A stretch of DNA of 64,000 nt from Pseudarthrobacter defluvii (lineage in GTDB: Bacteria; Actinomycetota; Actinomycetes; Actinomycetales; Micrococcaceae), in contig NZ_CP066362.1 in the NCBI RefSeq assembly GCF_030323865.1, positions 2,852,001 to 2,916,000 on the forward strand. Reading direction: 5' to 3'. Under the pieces are notes generated by a model that was not told the origin of the DNA, did not search any database, and was given only the letters and a program-made list of their open reading frames with translations. The position numbers and the translations under genes are program-made. Shown piece by piece: positions 18,498 to 28,232 of this stretch; position 1 is the stretch's first letter, and every line of letters begins with the position of its first letter.

Positions 18498-18513
18498 GGC
18501 GCCGCGCGGCGCC
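18498..18513. promoter_or_regulatory. 16-bp perfect palindrome upstream of ino1
   Basis: GGCGCCGCGCGGCGCC equals its own reverse complement and is centred about 82 bases upstream of the ino1 start. On the plus strand it is followed by TTTT, so it could also end a plus-strand transcript, but no plus-strand gene leads into it. A dimeric regulator site is the alternative. Confidence 0.4.
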
Positions 18514-18532
18514 TTTTCATACTACCCAACAC

Positions 18533-18565
18533 AGCGGGACCGGCAGTTGTTCCGCCGGTCCCGCT
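18533..18565 (-). terminator. Terminator-like hairpin after the aldo/keto reductase gene
   Basis: AGCGGGACCGGC pairs perfectly with GCCGGTCCCGCT over 12 bp around a 9-base loop, beginning about 20 bases after the stop codon. The T-run expected on the minus strand is poor (GTGTTGGG). Confidence 0.6.
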
Positions 18566-18586
18566 ATGTAATGAAAACAAAGCGCG

Positions 18587-19627
18587 TCAGGCGTTCTGCT
18601 TCCAGAGGTTGATGTCCGACTCCACCGCGAATTCGTCGATGGCGGTCAGTTCGTCATCGGAGAAGCTGAGGTTGTTGATGGCGGACAGGCTGTCCTCCAA
18701 CTGGCGGACACTGGAGGCACCGATCAGCGCGGACGTGACGGGTGAGCCCTTGGGCTGGTCACGCAGGATCCAGGCGATGGCCATCTGCGCCAGTGTCTGT
18801 CCGCGGCCTTCGGCGATCTTCCTCAGCCCCCGTACGCGGTCCAGTTTCTCCTCGGTGATGGACTCTTCGGAGAGGAACCGGGCCTTGGCTGCGCGCGAGT
18901 CGGCGGGAATGCCGTGGAGGTAGCGGTCCGTGAGCATCCCCTGCGCCAGGGGCGAGAAGGCGATGGATCCGGCGCCCACCTGGTCCAGCACCTCGTAGAG
19001 GTTGGGCGTGCCGTTCTCGGTCCAGCGGTTGAGCATGGAGTAGCTGGGCTGGTGGATCAGCAGCGGCGTGCCGAGTTCCTTGAGGATCCGGGCGGCCTCG
19101 AGGGTCTGCTCCGGGGTGTAGGAGGAAATGCCCGCGTACAGCGCCTTGCCGGAGCGGACGGCGTAGTCCAGGGCGCCCATGGTTTCCTCCATGGGTGTTT
19201 CGGGATCAGGCCGGTGGCTGTAAAAGATGTCCACGTAGTCCAGGCCCATGCGCTGCAGCGACTGGTCCAGGCTTGAGATCAGGTATTTGCGGGAACCCCA
19301 TTCACCGTAGGGGCCGGGCCACATGTAGTAGCCGGCCTTGGTGGAGATGACCAGTTCGTCGCGGTAGGGCTTGAAATCGTCCCGCAGGTGCCGGCCAAAG
19401 TTCGTTTCCGCGGACCCGTCCGGCGGACCGTAGTTGTTGGCCAGGTCGAAGTGGTTCACCCCGAGGTCGAAGGCACGGCGGAGGATGTCGCGCTGCTCCT
19501 CGAAGCGCTTGTCGTCGCCGAAGTTGTGCCATAGGCCCAGGGATATGGCCGGGAGCTTGAGGCCGCTGCGGCCCACCCGGCGGTAGGGCATGGATTCGTA
19601 GCGGTTGTCCGCTGCAATATATGTCAT
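18587..19627 (-). CDS. Aldo/keto reductase (YghZ / L-glyceraldehyde 3-phosphate reductase-like)
   Basis: NADPH-dependent TIM-barrel reductase of about 346 residues. The catalytic tetrad is visible: Asp and Tyr in HFDLANNYGPP, Lys in VISTKAGYYMWPG and His in IFYSHRPDPE. The MPYRRVGRSGLKLPAISLG opening and the GYYMWPGPYGEWGS loop are those of the YghZ/KCAB-beta-like subgroup. The ATG at 19627 is preferred; one three codons upstream is possible. A LacI-type operator palindrome lies 45 bases upstream of the start. Confidence 0.9.
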   Translation of the reverse strand: MTYIAADNRYESMPYRRVGRSGLKLPAISLGLWHNFGDDKRFEEQRDILRRAFDLGVNHFDLANNYGPPDGSAETNFGRHLRDDFKPYRDELVISTKAGYYMWPGPYGEWGSRKYLISSLDQSLQRMGLDYVDIFYSHRPDPETPMEETMGALDYAVRSGKALYAGISSYTPEQTLEAARILKELGTPLLIHQPSYSMLNRWTENGTPNLYEVLDQVGAGSIAFSPLAQGMLTDRYLHGIPADSRAAKARFLSEESITEEKLDRVRGLRKIAEGRGQTLAQMAIAWILRDQPKGSPVTSALIGASSVRQLEDSLSAINNLSFSDDELTAIDEFAVESDINLWKQNA

Positions 19628-19671
19628 ACGTTCCATCCTGCCAGTTGTGACCCGCGCTACACGGGAAGTTG

Positions 19672-19681
19672 TTAGCGCTAA
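19672..19681. promoter_or_regulatory. LacI-type operator palindrome TTAGCGCTAA
   Basis: A perfect 10-bp palindrome with a central CG, the hallmark of LacI/GalR-family operators, lies between the treZ terminator and the aldo/keto reductase start. It probably controls the reductase gene. No LacI-family gene is present in the window, so the regulator would act in trans. Confidence 0.45.
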
Positions 19682-19689
19682 GAGGAAAA

Positions 19690-19721
19690 GTTACGCCGGG
19701 GGCGCATGCCCCCGGCGTAAC
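19690..19721 (-). terminator. Strong terminator of the treXYZ operon
   Basis: GTTACGCCGGGGGC and its exact complement form a 14-bp stem with a 4-base loop. On the minus strand it is followed by TTTTCCTCTT. It starts 8 bases past the treZ stop codon. Confidence 0.85.
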
Positions 19722-19728
19722 CGCTGAT

Positions 19729-21498
19729 TCAGGACTTGAGGACCGCGGCACTCCACGGCGCCAGGGCGAGGGAGCCGCCGTCCAGAGCGTTCCCTTCGTC
19801 CGTGGCCAGAAGGAGGTCGCCTGCCGCATCATCCAGCCGTATCTTGGCGTCTGAAAGGTTTACGAGCACCTCCACGGAGCCACGCCTGAAGCGCAGCCAG
19901 CCGGCGTCGTCGTCGAACGAAACCTCCGTCTGGCCAAAGCCGGGACCTGCCAGGTCCGGATGCTCGCGGCGCAGCGCCGTCAGCGACTTGTACAGCTCCA
20001 GCAGCCGTGCATGGTCACCCGTGGAAGCCTCGGACCAGTCCAGCTTGGAGCGGTTGAAGGTTTCCGGGTCCTGCGGGTCAGGTACGACGGCGGGATCCCA
20101 CCCCATGCGCTCGAATTCCTTGATGCGCCCTTCCGCGGTGGCCTTACCAAGCTCCGGTTCGGGGTGCGAGGTAAAGAACTGCCAGGGCGTGGAAGCGCCG
20201 TATTCCTCACCCATGAACAGCATGGGCGTGAACGGCGAGGTCAGCGTAAGCACCGCCGCCACAGCCAGCTGCCCGTAGGACAGCGACTGCGACAGCCTGT
20301 CCCCCGTGGCCCGGTTGCCGATCTGGTCATGGTTCTGGTTGCAGACCACCAGCGCCGCCGGGTTGGCCAACGATGGGTTGATGGGCCGGCCGTGGTGCCG
20401 TCCGCGGAAGCTGGAGTAGCTGCCGTCGTGCAGGAACCCGTCCTTGAGCACCTTGGCCAGCACGCCAAGGGATTCGAAGTCCGAGTAGTAGCCGGTGGTT
20501 TCGCCGCTGACGCTGACGTGCACCGCGTGGTGGAAGTCGTCACTCCACTGCCCGGCCAGACCGTACCCGTTGACGTCGCGGGGGTAGATCAGGCGCGGGT
20601 TGTTGAGGTCCGATTCCGCGATGAGGGTCTTGGGCAGCCCGGTCTCAGCCGAAATAGCGTCGCCCAGGGCTCCCAGGTCCTCCAGGATGTGCACGGCCCT
20701 CTCGTCCCGCAGCGCGTGCACGGCATCGAGTCGCAGCCCGTCCACGTGGTAGTCGCGCAGCCACAGGGCGGCGTTGTCCAGGATGTATTCGCGGACCACA
20801 TCGGAGCCGGCCCTGTCCAGGTTCACCGAGTCACCCCAGGTGTTGGCGTCGCCCTGTTTCAGGTACGGGCCGAACTTTGGGAGGTAGTTGCCGCTGGGTC
20901 CCAGGTGGTTGTACACCACGTCCTGGATGACGCCCAGTCCTGCGGCGTGGGCGGCGTCGACGAACCGCTGGTACGCAGCAGGGCCGCCATAGCCTTCGTG
21001 GACGGTGTACCACTGGACGCCGTCGTAGCCCCAGTTGTGGGTTCCGTTGAAGCCGTTGACCGGCAGCAGTTCGATGAAGTCGATGCCCAGGTCCACCAGG
21101 TAGCTGAGCTTCTCCCCTGCGGCGTCCAAGGTCCCATCGGGCGTGAAGGTGCCCACATGGAGCTCGTAGATGACGGCTCCCTGCAGGTCCTTGCCGCGCC
21201 ACCCGGAATCCTGCCACGCGTAGGCGGCGGGATCGTAGGTCCGGGACTGCTTGTGGACGCCGGCGGGGAGCCGGCGGGAGCGGGGGTCCGGGACAGGGGT
21301 GGTGTCCCCGTCCAGCAGGTAGCCGTAGTCCACATCACCGTCAGCCGGGGCGTCGGACGCCGTCCACCATCCTTCAGAGCCGGGCGCCGTTTCCTTTTTC
21401 TGCATGCGGTACTGCCGGCCGTCAGCCACCAGTACCACCGACGAAACGTCCGGCGCCCACACATCGAAGCGTTCGGGTCCAACGTTGACCAAGGTCAT
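19729..21498 (-). CDS. treZ: Malto-oligosyltrehalose trehalohydrolase
   Basis: GH13 enzyme releasing trehalose from maltooligosyl-trehalose. An N-terminal CBM48-like domain ([14 protein letters not shown]) precedes the barrel. The barrel contains [14 protein letters not shown], the nucleophile block [12 protein letters not shown] and the acid/base Glu in [12 protein letters not shown]. The length is 589 residues with the ATG at 21498, which overlaps the treY stop as ATGA; a longer open frame upstream has no family similarity. It is the last gene of treX-treY-treZ, the pathway making trehalose from glycogen. Confidence 0.95.
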   Translation of the reverse strand: MTLVNVGPERFDVWAPDVSSVVLVADGRQYRMQKKETAPGSEGWWTASDAPADGDVDYGYLLDGDTTPVPDPRSRRLPAGVHKQSRTYDPAAYAWQDSGWRGKDLQGAVIYELHVGTFTPDGTLDAAGEKLSYLVDLGIDFIELLPVNGFNGTHNWGYDGVQWYTVHEGYGGPAAYQRFVDAAHAAGLGVIQDVVYNHLGPSGNYLPKFGPYLKQGDANTWGDSVNLDRAGSDVVREYILDNAALWLRDYHVDGLRLDAVHALRDERAVHILEDLGALGDAISAETGLPKTLIAESDLNNPRLIYPRDVNGYGLAGQWSDDFHHAVHVSVSGETTGYYSDFESLGVLAKVLKDGFLHDGSYSSFRGRHHGRPINPSLANPAALVVCNQNHDQIGNRATGDRLSQSLSYGQLAVAAVLTLTSPFTPMLFMGEEYGASTPWQFFTSHPEPELGKATAEGRIKEFERMGWDPAVVPDPQDPETFNRSKLDWSEASTGDHARLLELYKSLTALRREHPDLAGPGFGQTEVSFDDDAGWLRFRRGSVEVLVNLSDAKIRLDDAAGDLLLATDEGNALDGGSLALAPWSAAVLKS

Positions 21499-23822
21499 GC
21501 CTTTTCTCCATCCACAGGTGCCAGCAGGGCCACCGGGTAGGTACCCAGGACCTCCGCGACCGAAACCTGGCCGGGTCCGTAGCTGGCCCCGGTGAGTTCG
21601 TCGCGCATGGCAGTGGAAAGGTCGACGGCGGTGTCCCGCCATCCGCCGCCGGCCTGCAGTCCTGCAGGGAGCCGGGTGGCCAGCGTGAGGGCACCGGAGG
21701 AAGCGTCCGTTCCGCGGCTGAAAGCGAGCAGGTGCTCCGCAGCTGCACCGGCGGCGTTCACCGGCGAGTACCCCTGGAACAGCTCCGGCCGGTCCCGGCG
21801 CAGGCGCAGTGCCCTCGAGGTGACCAGAAGCTTGCTGGCCTCTGTGCCCGCGTCCGGCAACGCACCGGCGTCGAGCTTTGCCAGTTCCTCCTGCCGGGCA
21901 CCGAAGTCCACGGGCCGGCGGTTGTCCGGGTCCGTGAGCGAGCGTTCCCAGAACTCGCTGCCCTGGTACACATCAGGCACACCGGGCATGGTCAGCTGGA
22001 CCAGCTTGGCGGAAACCGAGTTGGCCGCGGAGAAGGCAGCGATCCGGGCCACGAAGTCCGTGAGAACCTTGGCGACCTTGGCGTCGTCGAAGACTGCATC
22101 GACGGCGGCCTGCACCTTGGACTCGAAGTCTTCGTTGGGGTCGGTCCACTTGGTGGAGTTGCCGGCCTCCCGGGCTGCCTTTTCGGCGTAACCCTGAAGC
22201 CGTTCCCGGCTTGCCGGCCAGGCGCCGACGATTGCCTGCCACAGCAGGTTCTCGTACGGGCCGTCCGGGATCGGCGCCAGTTTACGCAGTTCCTCCAGCG
22301 TTTCCGCCCACTCCTCCGGCAGCTCGGCGATGACCGAGATCCGGGCCCTGGCATCCTCGCTGCGCTTGGTGTCGTGGGTGGACAACGTGGTCATGGACAG
22401 CGGCAGCTCCTGCTGACGGCGCTCCATCCGCTGGTGGAACTCCTCCGGAGACACGGCGAACTCGGTAGGCTCAGCACCCACTTCAGTCAGCGTGCCCAGC
22501 CGCGTGTAGCGGTAGAACGCGGTGTCCTCCACGCCCTTGGCCATGACCATGCCGGAGGTCTGCTGGAACCGGATGGCGATGGGGTTGGCGGGATCCAGCA
22601 GCAGCGGCAGGAGGGTTCCCACCGCCACTTCCAGGTCCGGCCGGTGCGCGGCGGCGGACTCGCACGCCTCCTTGAGGACGTCGGCGCCCACTGGCAGGTA
22701 GGAACGGTACACCGGGAACGATGCGATGATTTCCGCGATCGCATCCGCTGCCTGGTCAACGCTGAGCCCGTGGGATTCAGGTACCAGCCGGGCCAGCCGC
22801 AGCACCTCGGAGCGCAGGATGCCGTCGGCGATCATGCGCTTGGTGCCGCGGATCATTTCGGCGTAGTCGGCGGGTTCGGAGGTGCCCCGCAGGGAAGCGT
22901 CCAGTGCGTCCAGCGCCTGCTGCCCCGCCGGGTCAACGAAGACCCGGTCCACGTCAGCTAGTGCGTCATAGCCGGTGGTGCCTTCGCAGGCGAAGTCCTG
23001 CGGCAGCACTTCGCCCGGTTCCAGGATCTTTTCCACCAGGACGTATGCGCCCCCGCTGAGGTCCTTTAGCCAGCGGAGGTAGCCGGCGGGATCGGCGAGT
23101 CCGTCCGGGTGGTCTACGCGGAGCCCGTCCACCAGGCCTTCGGTGAACCAGCGGCCCACCTCGGCATGAGCCTTTTCGAAGACAGACGGTTCCTCCACCC
23201 GGATGCCGGCCAGCGTGGTCACCGCGAAGAAGCGACGGTAATTCAACTCGGCGTCGGCGCGGCGCCAGTCCATCAGCTGGTAGTGCTGGCGGCTGTGCAC
23301 CTCCTGCGGGGAGTCACCTTCGCTGTACGTGCCCTCGGCCAGCGGGAACCGGTGGTCGTAGTAGCGGAGTTCGCCGTCCTTGACCTCCAGCTTGTCCAGG
23401 TCGTCGTCCGAGCCCAGCATGGGCAGCCGGACCTTTCCGCCGCCCAGGTCCCAGTCGACGTCGAACGCTTCGGCGTAGGGCGATTCGCGGCCCTCCTTGA
23501 GCAGGGACCACCACCAGGGATTCTGCACGGGAGTGGCCACACCGACGTGGTTGGGCACGATGTCCACCAGGACGCCCATGCCGTGTTCGCGGGCCGCCTT
23601 GGACAGGGCCCGCAGGCCTTCCGGCCCGCCACGGTCCGGGTCCACGGCGGAGGGATCGGTCACGTCGTAGCCGTGGTCCGAACCCTTCTCCGCGGTGAGG
23701 ATGGGCGAGAGGTACACCCAGTCGACGCCGAGGTCCTTCAGATACGGGACCTGTTCAGCGGCGTCGAACAGGGTGAAGCTGCTGCGGATCTGAAAGCGGT
23801 AAGTGGAGACCGGAGTCCTCAT
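21495..23822 (-). CDS. treY: Malto-oligosyltrehalose synthase
   Basis: GH13 enzyme of 775 residues that isomerises the reducing-end alpha-1,4 bond of maltooligosaccharides to alpha,alpha-1,1. The N-terminal [31 protein letters not shown], the nucleophile region [13 protein letters not shown] and the C-terminal [15 protein letters not shown] match TreY. The start overlaps the treX stop and the stop overlaps the treZ start, so the three are translationally coupled. Confidence 0.96.
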   Translation of the reverse strand: MRTPVSTYRFQIRSSFTLFDAAEQVPYLKDLGVDWVYLSPILTAEKGSDHGYDVTDPSAVDPDRGGPEGLRALSKAAREHGMGVLVDIVPNHVGVATPVQNPWWWSLLKEGRESPYAEAFDVDWDLGGGKVRLPMLGSDDDLDKLEVKDGELRYYDHRFPLAEGTYSEGDSPQEVHSRQHYQLMDWRRADAELNYRRFFAVTTLAGIRVEEPSVFEKAHAEVGRWFTEGLVDGLRVDHPDGLADPAGYLRWLKDLSGGAYVLVEKILEPGEVLPQDFACEGTTGYDALADVDRVFVDPAGQQALDALDASLRGTSEPADYAEMIRGTKRMIADGILRSEVLRLARLVPESHGLSVDQAADAIAEIIASFPVYRSYLPVGADVLKEACESAAAHRPDLEVAVGTLLPLLLDPANPIAIRFQQTSGMVMAKGVEDTAFYRYTRLGTLTEVGAEPTEFAVSPEEFHQRMERRQQELPLSMTTLSTHDTKRSEDARARISVIAELPEEWAETLEELRKLAPIPDGPYENLLWQAIVGAWPASRERLQGYAEKAAREAGNSTKWTDPNEDFESKVQAAVDAVFDDAKVAKVLTDFVARIAAFSAANSVSAKLVQLTMPGVPDVYQGSEFWERSLTDPDNRRPVDFGARQEELAKLDAGALPDAGTEASKLLVTSRALRLRRDRPELFQGYSPVNAAGAAAEHLLAFSRGTDASSGALTLATRLPAGLQAGGGWRDTAVDLSTAMRDELTGASYGPGQVSVAEVLGTYPVALLAPVDGEKA

Positions 23823-26077
23823 GCCTTGGCGTCCTCGTCGGCGCCCGTTGCCCTTGCCTCGCTGGCTTCCGCAGCCTTGGTCTGGGCTTCCACCATCTCC
23901 TCCTGGGCTTCCTCCTGCTCGGCCATGGACGCAATGGAGGCCGCTGCGGAGTAGTCGACCTCTTCCTCCGGGCCGGAGTACGCGCGCAGGACCACCATGG
24001 ACTTCGCGTCCAGCTTCAGCGTGGCACCGGCCTTGAGCGGCTCGTAGTCGTCCGCCTGGGCGGCGGTATCGAACTGGACCTCCCAGTACTGGGAGTACTC
24101 CTCGGCGGGAAGGCAGAAGTCCACGGCATCGTCATGGGCGTTGAAGGCCATGATGAAGCTGTCATCGGTGATCCGGCGGCCGCGGGAATCCTGTTCCTGG
24201 ATGCCGTCACCGTTGTAGAACACGCCGATGGTCCGGCCGAAGCCACTCCCCCAGTCCTCGGGCAGCATCTCGGTGCCGTCGGTCTTCAGCCAGACGATGT
24301 CCGGCAGCTTCTCGCCTTCACCACGGCGGACCGGGCGGCCGTCGAAGAAGCGGCTGCGGCGGAACGTGGGGTGGTCGTGGCGGAGCTTGTTGACGAACGC
24401 GGTGAATTCCACCAGGGGCTGGTCCATGGCTTCCCAGTGGATCCAGCTGAGCTCCGAGTCCTGGCAGTAGGTGTTGTTGTTGCCCTGCTGGGTGCGGCCC
24501 AGCTCGTCGCCGTGCAGCAGCATGGGGACACCCTGGGACAGCAGCAGCGTCCCGATGAAGTTCCGCTGCTGGCGGGCGCGGAGTGCCAACACCTTCTCGT
24601 CGTCCGTGTCGCCTTCAACGCCGCAGTTCCAGGAGCGGTTGTGCGATTCGCCGTCGTTGTTGCCTTCGCCGTTGGCGTCGTTGTGCTTCTCGTTGTAGGA
24701 CACCAGGTCCCGCATGGTGAAGCCGTCGTGGGCGGTGACGAAGTTGATTGACGCCACCGGGCGGCGGGCCGAGCTTTCGTACAGGTCGGCGGAGCCGGTG
24801 AGGCGGGACGCGAACTCGCCCAGGGTGGAGGGCTCGCCGCGCCAGAAGTCGCGGACGGTGTCGCGGAACTTGCCGTTCCATTCCGTCCATTGCGGCGGGA
24901 AGTTGCCCACCTGGTAGCCGCCCGGGCCAACGTCCCACGGCTCGGCAATCAGCTTGACCTGGGAAACTACCGGGTCCTGCTGGATGAGTTCGAAGAAGGT
25001 GGAGAGCTTGTCCACGTCATAGAACTCACGGGCCAGGGTGGAGGCGAGGTCGAAGCGGAAGCCGTCCACATGCATCTCGGTGACCCAGTAGCGCAGGGAA
25101 TCCATGAGCAGCTGCAGGGAGTGCGGGTGGCGGACGTTCAGCGAGTTGCCGGTGCCGGTGTAGTCCATGTAGTGCTTGCAGTCGTTGTCCACCAGCCGGT
25201 AGTAGGCCTGGTTGTCGATGCCCTTGAAGGACAGCGTGGGGCCAAGGTGGTTGCCTTCGGCCGTGTGGTTGTAGACGACGTCGAGGATCACTTCAATGCC
25301 GGCGCGGTGCAGGTCGCGGACCATGGCCTTGAATTCCTGGACCTGGTGCCCCACGTCGCCGGTGGCGCTGTAGGTGTTCTGCGGCGCGAAGAAGCCGATG
25401 GTGTTGTAGCCCCAGTAGTTGTTGAGGCCCTTCTCCACCAGGGTGCCATCGTTGACGAACTGGTGGACCGGCATGAGCTCGATGGCGGTGGCGCCCACCT
25501 TCTTCAGGTGCTCAATTACGGCGGGGTGTGCCACGCCTGCGTAGGTGCCGCGCTGCTCTTCGGGAATCTCCGGGTGCAGCTGGGTGAGGCCCTTGACGTG
25601 CGCTTCGTAGATAACCGACTGGTGGTACGGGATCTTGAGCTGGCGGTCGCCGTCCCACTCGAAGAACGGGTTGATGACCACGCCGTGCATGGTGTGCGGC
25701 GCGGAGTCGGCGTCGTTGCGGGAATCGGGGTCGCCAAACTCGTAGGAGAAGAGCGCGGGATCCCAGTCGATCTGTCCCTGGATGGCCTTGGCGTAGGGGT
25801 CCATCAGGAGCTTGTTGGGGTTGAAGCGGTTGCCGCTTGCGGGATCGTAGGGTCCGTGCACGCGGTAGCCGTACTTCTGGCCGGGCTGGATGTGCGGCAG
25901 GTAGCAGTGCCACACGTAGCCGTCCACCTCGGTCAGCTCGATCCGGGTCTCGGTCAGGTCATCGGCCAGGAGGCAGAGTTCAACCCGCTCTGCCCTTTCG
26001 CTGAACAGGGCGAAATTGGTGCCGGTGCCGTCAAAGGTAGCTCCCAGCGGGTAGGCATTTCCAGGCCAGACTTCCAT
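23819..26077 (-). CDS. treX: Glycogen debranching enzyme (isoamylase type)
   Basis: GH13 debranching enzyme, also named GlgX, that removes alpha-1,6 branches so that TreY can act. A CBM48-like N-terminus ([19 protein letters not shown]) precedes [15 protein letters not shown], the nucleophile [13 protein letters not shown] and the Glu in [15 protein letters not shown] Glu/Ala-rich tail of about 50 residues follows position 700 and is not part of the catalytic fold. The ATG at 26077 has GAGGAG six bases upstream, which decides the start over in-frame ATGs at 26089 and further upstream. First gene of the operon. Confidence 0.94.
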   Translation of the reverse strand: MEVWPGNAYPLGATFDGTGTNFALFSERAERVELCLLADDLTETRIELTEVDGYVWHCYLPHIQPGQKYGYRVHGPYDPASGNRFNPNKLLMDPYAKAIQGQIDWDPALFSYEFGDPDSRNDADSAPHTMHGVVINPFFEWDGDRQLKIPYHQSVIYEAHVKGLTQLHPEIPEEQRGTYAGVAHPAVIEHLKKVGATAIELMPVHQFVNDGTLVEKGLNNYWGYNTIGFFAPQNTYSATGDVGHQVQEFKAMVRDLHRAGIEVILDVVYNHTAEGNHLGPTLSFKGIDNQAYYRLVDNDCKHYMDYTGTGNSLNVRHPHSLQLLMDSLRYWVTEMHVDGFRFDLASTLAREFYDVDKLSTFFELIQQDPVVSQVKLIAEPWDVGPGGYQVGNFPPQWTEWNGKFRDTVRDFWRGEPSTLGEFASRLTGSADLYESSARRPVASINFVTAHDGFTMRDLVSYNEKHNDANGEGNNDGESHNRSWNCGVEGDTDDEKVLALRARQQRNFIGTLLLSQGVPMLLHGDELGRTQQGNNNTYCQDSELSWIHWEAMDQPLVEFTAFVNKLRHDHPTFRRSRFFDGRPVRRGEGEKLPDIVWLKTDGTEMLPEDWGSGFGRTIGVFYNGDGIQEQDSRGRRITDDSFIMAFNAHDDAVDFCLPAEEYSQYWEVQFDTAAQADDYEPLKAGATLKLDAKSMVVLRAYSGPEEEVDYSAAASIASMAEQEEAQEEMVEAQTKAAEASEARATGADEDAKA

Positions 26078-26146
26078 CGTGCTCCTCATTTGTTGGTCAG
26101 CAGCAGACGGCATTGGCACGCCCCTGCTGCTGGTGCGAACTAATGC

Positions 26147-27730
26147 CTACCGTAGTGGTTGGCTGTGACTATTACGTTTCCAGGCTCCATAGTTACTAAG
26201 CATGCTTACTTTACCCCAAGTTTCGGGTAAGGCATCCGCAACGCGGCCTGCAGTGATCGGTCCGCCGGACACAGCCTCGGATGCGGCCCGTCCCGCCTGG
26301 CCGTGCAGGGCCGCGCCAAGTGCGGCGATAGCGGCCCACCGCCCGTCCGGTTCGATGCCCAGCTGGCTGAAGCGGCCGACGTCGGACCCTGCCTGGGCGA
26401 GCAGCGCGCCAATGACGCCGGCCAGGACGTCCCCGCTGCCGGCAGTGGCGAGCCACGGGGTGCCGTCCGCTTGGCTGTAGGTGGCGCCCCAGGGCGCGGC
26501 CACGAGCGTCGTGGCACCCTTGAGCAGGACGGTAGCCCCGGTACGGTCGGCCGCATGGCGGACGGCACCTAGCGTTGCGGCTTCCACCGATTCCCGGTCC
26601 TCCCCGCGGCCCAGGCGATGGAACAGCGACGCAAGCTCACCGGCGTGCGGCGTCAGCACCACATGCGGGGCCAGGATGGCAGGCAGTGCCGGCAGCGCGC
26701 CGGCATCGGCCACCACGGGAAGGTCCGACGCGATCGCGTCCCTGGCGCGGGTGAGTTGTTCGTGGTCATGCGGGCCCATGCCCGAGCCCACCAGCCAGGC
26801 CTGCACCCGGTTTTCGGCCACCGTTCCGGTGCTGCAGACAACCTCGGGGCAGGACTGGCGGACCAGGTCGGCCACGGACGGCGGGCCGAGGTACCGGACC
26901 ATGCCAACCCCTGCGGCCAGCGCACCCCGGCAGGCAAGGACAGCGGCACCGGGGTAGTCCTCGGATCCGGCCACCACACCCAGCACGCCGCGGGAGTACT
27001 TCTGGGCGCGGCGGGCGGGGTGCGGCAGGAGGCGCGCGAGGTCGGGGTTCTCGAGGCGGCGAAGCGTGGGCTGCGGCAGGTGCTCCTCGATTCCGATCGG
27101 CACCACCAGGACCCGCCCGGCGTAGTCCGCACCGGGATCGGCCAGCAACCCTGACTTTGCACCGCCGAACGTGATGGTCAAATCAGCTGGCAGGACCGGG
27201 GCGGCAGCCTCGCCGGTATCAGCGTCCACTCCGCTGGGAAGGTCGCAGGCCACCACAAAGCCGTGGAGGTGCGCGTCCGTGATGGCCTGTATGAGGTCCG
27301 CGGCGCTCCCCCGCAGCCCGCCCTTGGCGCCGGTCCCCAGGACGGCATCAATCACGACGTCGGCCGCGGCGGCTTCGGCGGCAAGTCCCGGCAGTGCCGC
27401 CTCGGTGAGCCGGTGCACCCTGCCGCCGGCACGCTCAAATGCGGCCAAGCCGGCCGGGTGGGCCGCATCTCCGGTGAGTACCGCCGTCGTTCGCATCCCA
27501 CGGGACGCGAGGAAAGCGGCGGCATACAAGCCGTCCCCGCCGTTGTTGCCTTTGCCCGCCAGCACCACAACCCGGGCACCGCTCAGGCGGGTGCCGCTGT
27601 CCTTCAGTTCATGGACGACGGCGTTGGCCAGCCCATGCGCGGCGCGCTGCATGAGCGCGTCCCCCAGCCCAGCGGCCAGGAGAGGTTCCTCTGCTGCTCG
27701 GACCTGCGTTCCGGTGTAGGCGCTGATCAT
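26147..27730 (-). CDS. nnr: Bifunctional NAD(P)H-hydrate epimerase / ADP-dependent NAD(P)H-hydrate dehydratase
   Basis: Repairs hydrated NAD(P)H. The N-terminal epimerase half (about 1-215) has VVVLAGKGNNGGDGLYAA and the PSGVDADTGE block. The C-terminal ribokinase-like dehydratase half carries VLTPHAGELASLF and the catalytic GSGDVLAGVIGALLAQ. The 527 residues are normal for the fused form. The 3' end contains a palindrome (26197-26208) that could serve the treX promoter 120 bases on. acpS lies 14 bases upstream, as in many actinobacteria. Confidence 0.95.
   Translation of the reverse strand: MISAYTGTQVRAAEEPLLAAGLGDALMQRAAHGLANAVVHELKDSGTRLSGARVVVLAGKGNNGGDGLYAAAFLASRGMRTTAVLTGDAAHPAGLAAFERAGGRVHRLTEAALPGLAAEAAAADVVIDAVLGTGAKGGLRGSAADLIQAITDAHLHGFVVACDLPSGVDADTGEAAAPVLPADLTITFGGAKSGLLADPGADYAGRVLVVPIGIEEHLPQPTLRRLENPDLARLLPHPARRAQKYSRGVLGVVAGSEDYPGAAVLACRGALAAGVGMVRYLGPPSVADLVRQSCPEVVCSTGTVAENRVQAWLVGSGMGPHDHEQLTRARDAIASDLPVVADAGALPALPAILAPHVVLTPHAGELASLFHRLGRGEDRESVEAATLGAVRHAADRTGATVLLKGATTLVAAPWGATYSQADGTPWLATAGSGDVLAGVIGALLAQAGSDVGRFSQLGIEPDGRWAAIAALGAALHGQAGRAASEAVSGGPITAGRVADALPETWGKVSMLSNYGAWKRNSHSQPLR
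26197..26208. promoter_or_regulatory. Palindrome TAAGCATGCTTA in the 3' end of nnr
   Basis: A perfect 12-bp palindrome inside the last codons of nnr, 120 bases upstream of the treX start. The surrounding DNA is AT-richer than the rest of nnr, which fits a promoter/operator for the treXYZ operon, but a constraint from the coding frame cannot be excluded. Confidence 0.35.
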
Positions 27731-27744
27731 GGCGGCCGCCCGGG

Positions 27745-28101
27745 TCAGCCCTCGGCCAGGACCGTAGCCGTGGCAATGCCGCCGTCGTGGCTGATGGACA
27801 GGTGCCAGCGCTTGACGCCCTTGGCCTCGGCCACCGCCAGGACCGTCCCCTTCACCTGGACGGTGGGTCCGTTCTGGTCGAGGCCGATCCAGCAGTCCTG
27901 CCAGTTCATGCCGGCAGGGGCGCCCAGCACCTTTGCTACGGCCTCCTTCGCGGCGAACCGGGCAGCCAGGGAACGGGTGTTCAGGTCCCGTTCCGCAGGT
28001 ACGAACAGGCGGTCCCTCAGGCCCGGCGTCCGTTCCAGCTGGCGGCCGAACCGCTCGATGTCTACTACGTCTACCCCAATGCCAACGATCATGCGGTTCA
28101 T
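27745..28101 (-). CDS. acpS: Holo-[acyl-carrier-protein] synthase
   Basis: Transfers phosphopantetheine from CoA to acyl carrier protein. The two metal-binding blocks are visible: the Asp of [12 protein letters not shown] at the N-terminus and the Glu of [27 protein letters not shown] closes the fold. The ATG at 28101 gives 118 residues; an ATG at 28092, directly before IVGIGVDV, is an equally plausible start and neither has a clear ribosome binding site. It is followed after 14 bases by nnr. Confidence 0.93.
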   Translation of the reverse strand: MNRMIVGIGVDVVDIERFGRQLERTPGLRDRLFVPAERDLNTRSLAARFAAKEAVAKVLGAPAGMNWQDCWIGLDQNGPTVQVKGTVLAVAEAKGVKRWHLSISHDGGIATATVLAEG

Positions 28102-28232
28102 TCTACGGTCGCGCCCCTCCGCGGGGAGCCGGTCCACGCCGCTGGCCCCAGCTGTCCGCCATCAGCGCAAAAGCTGGACTTTAACGCGCAAACCCCGGGC
28201 CGCTAGGGCCCGGGGTTCGCGTCGCACAGCAA

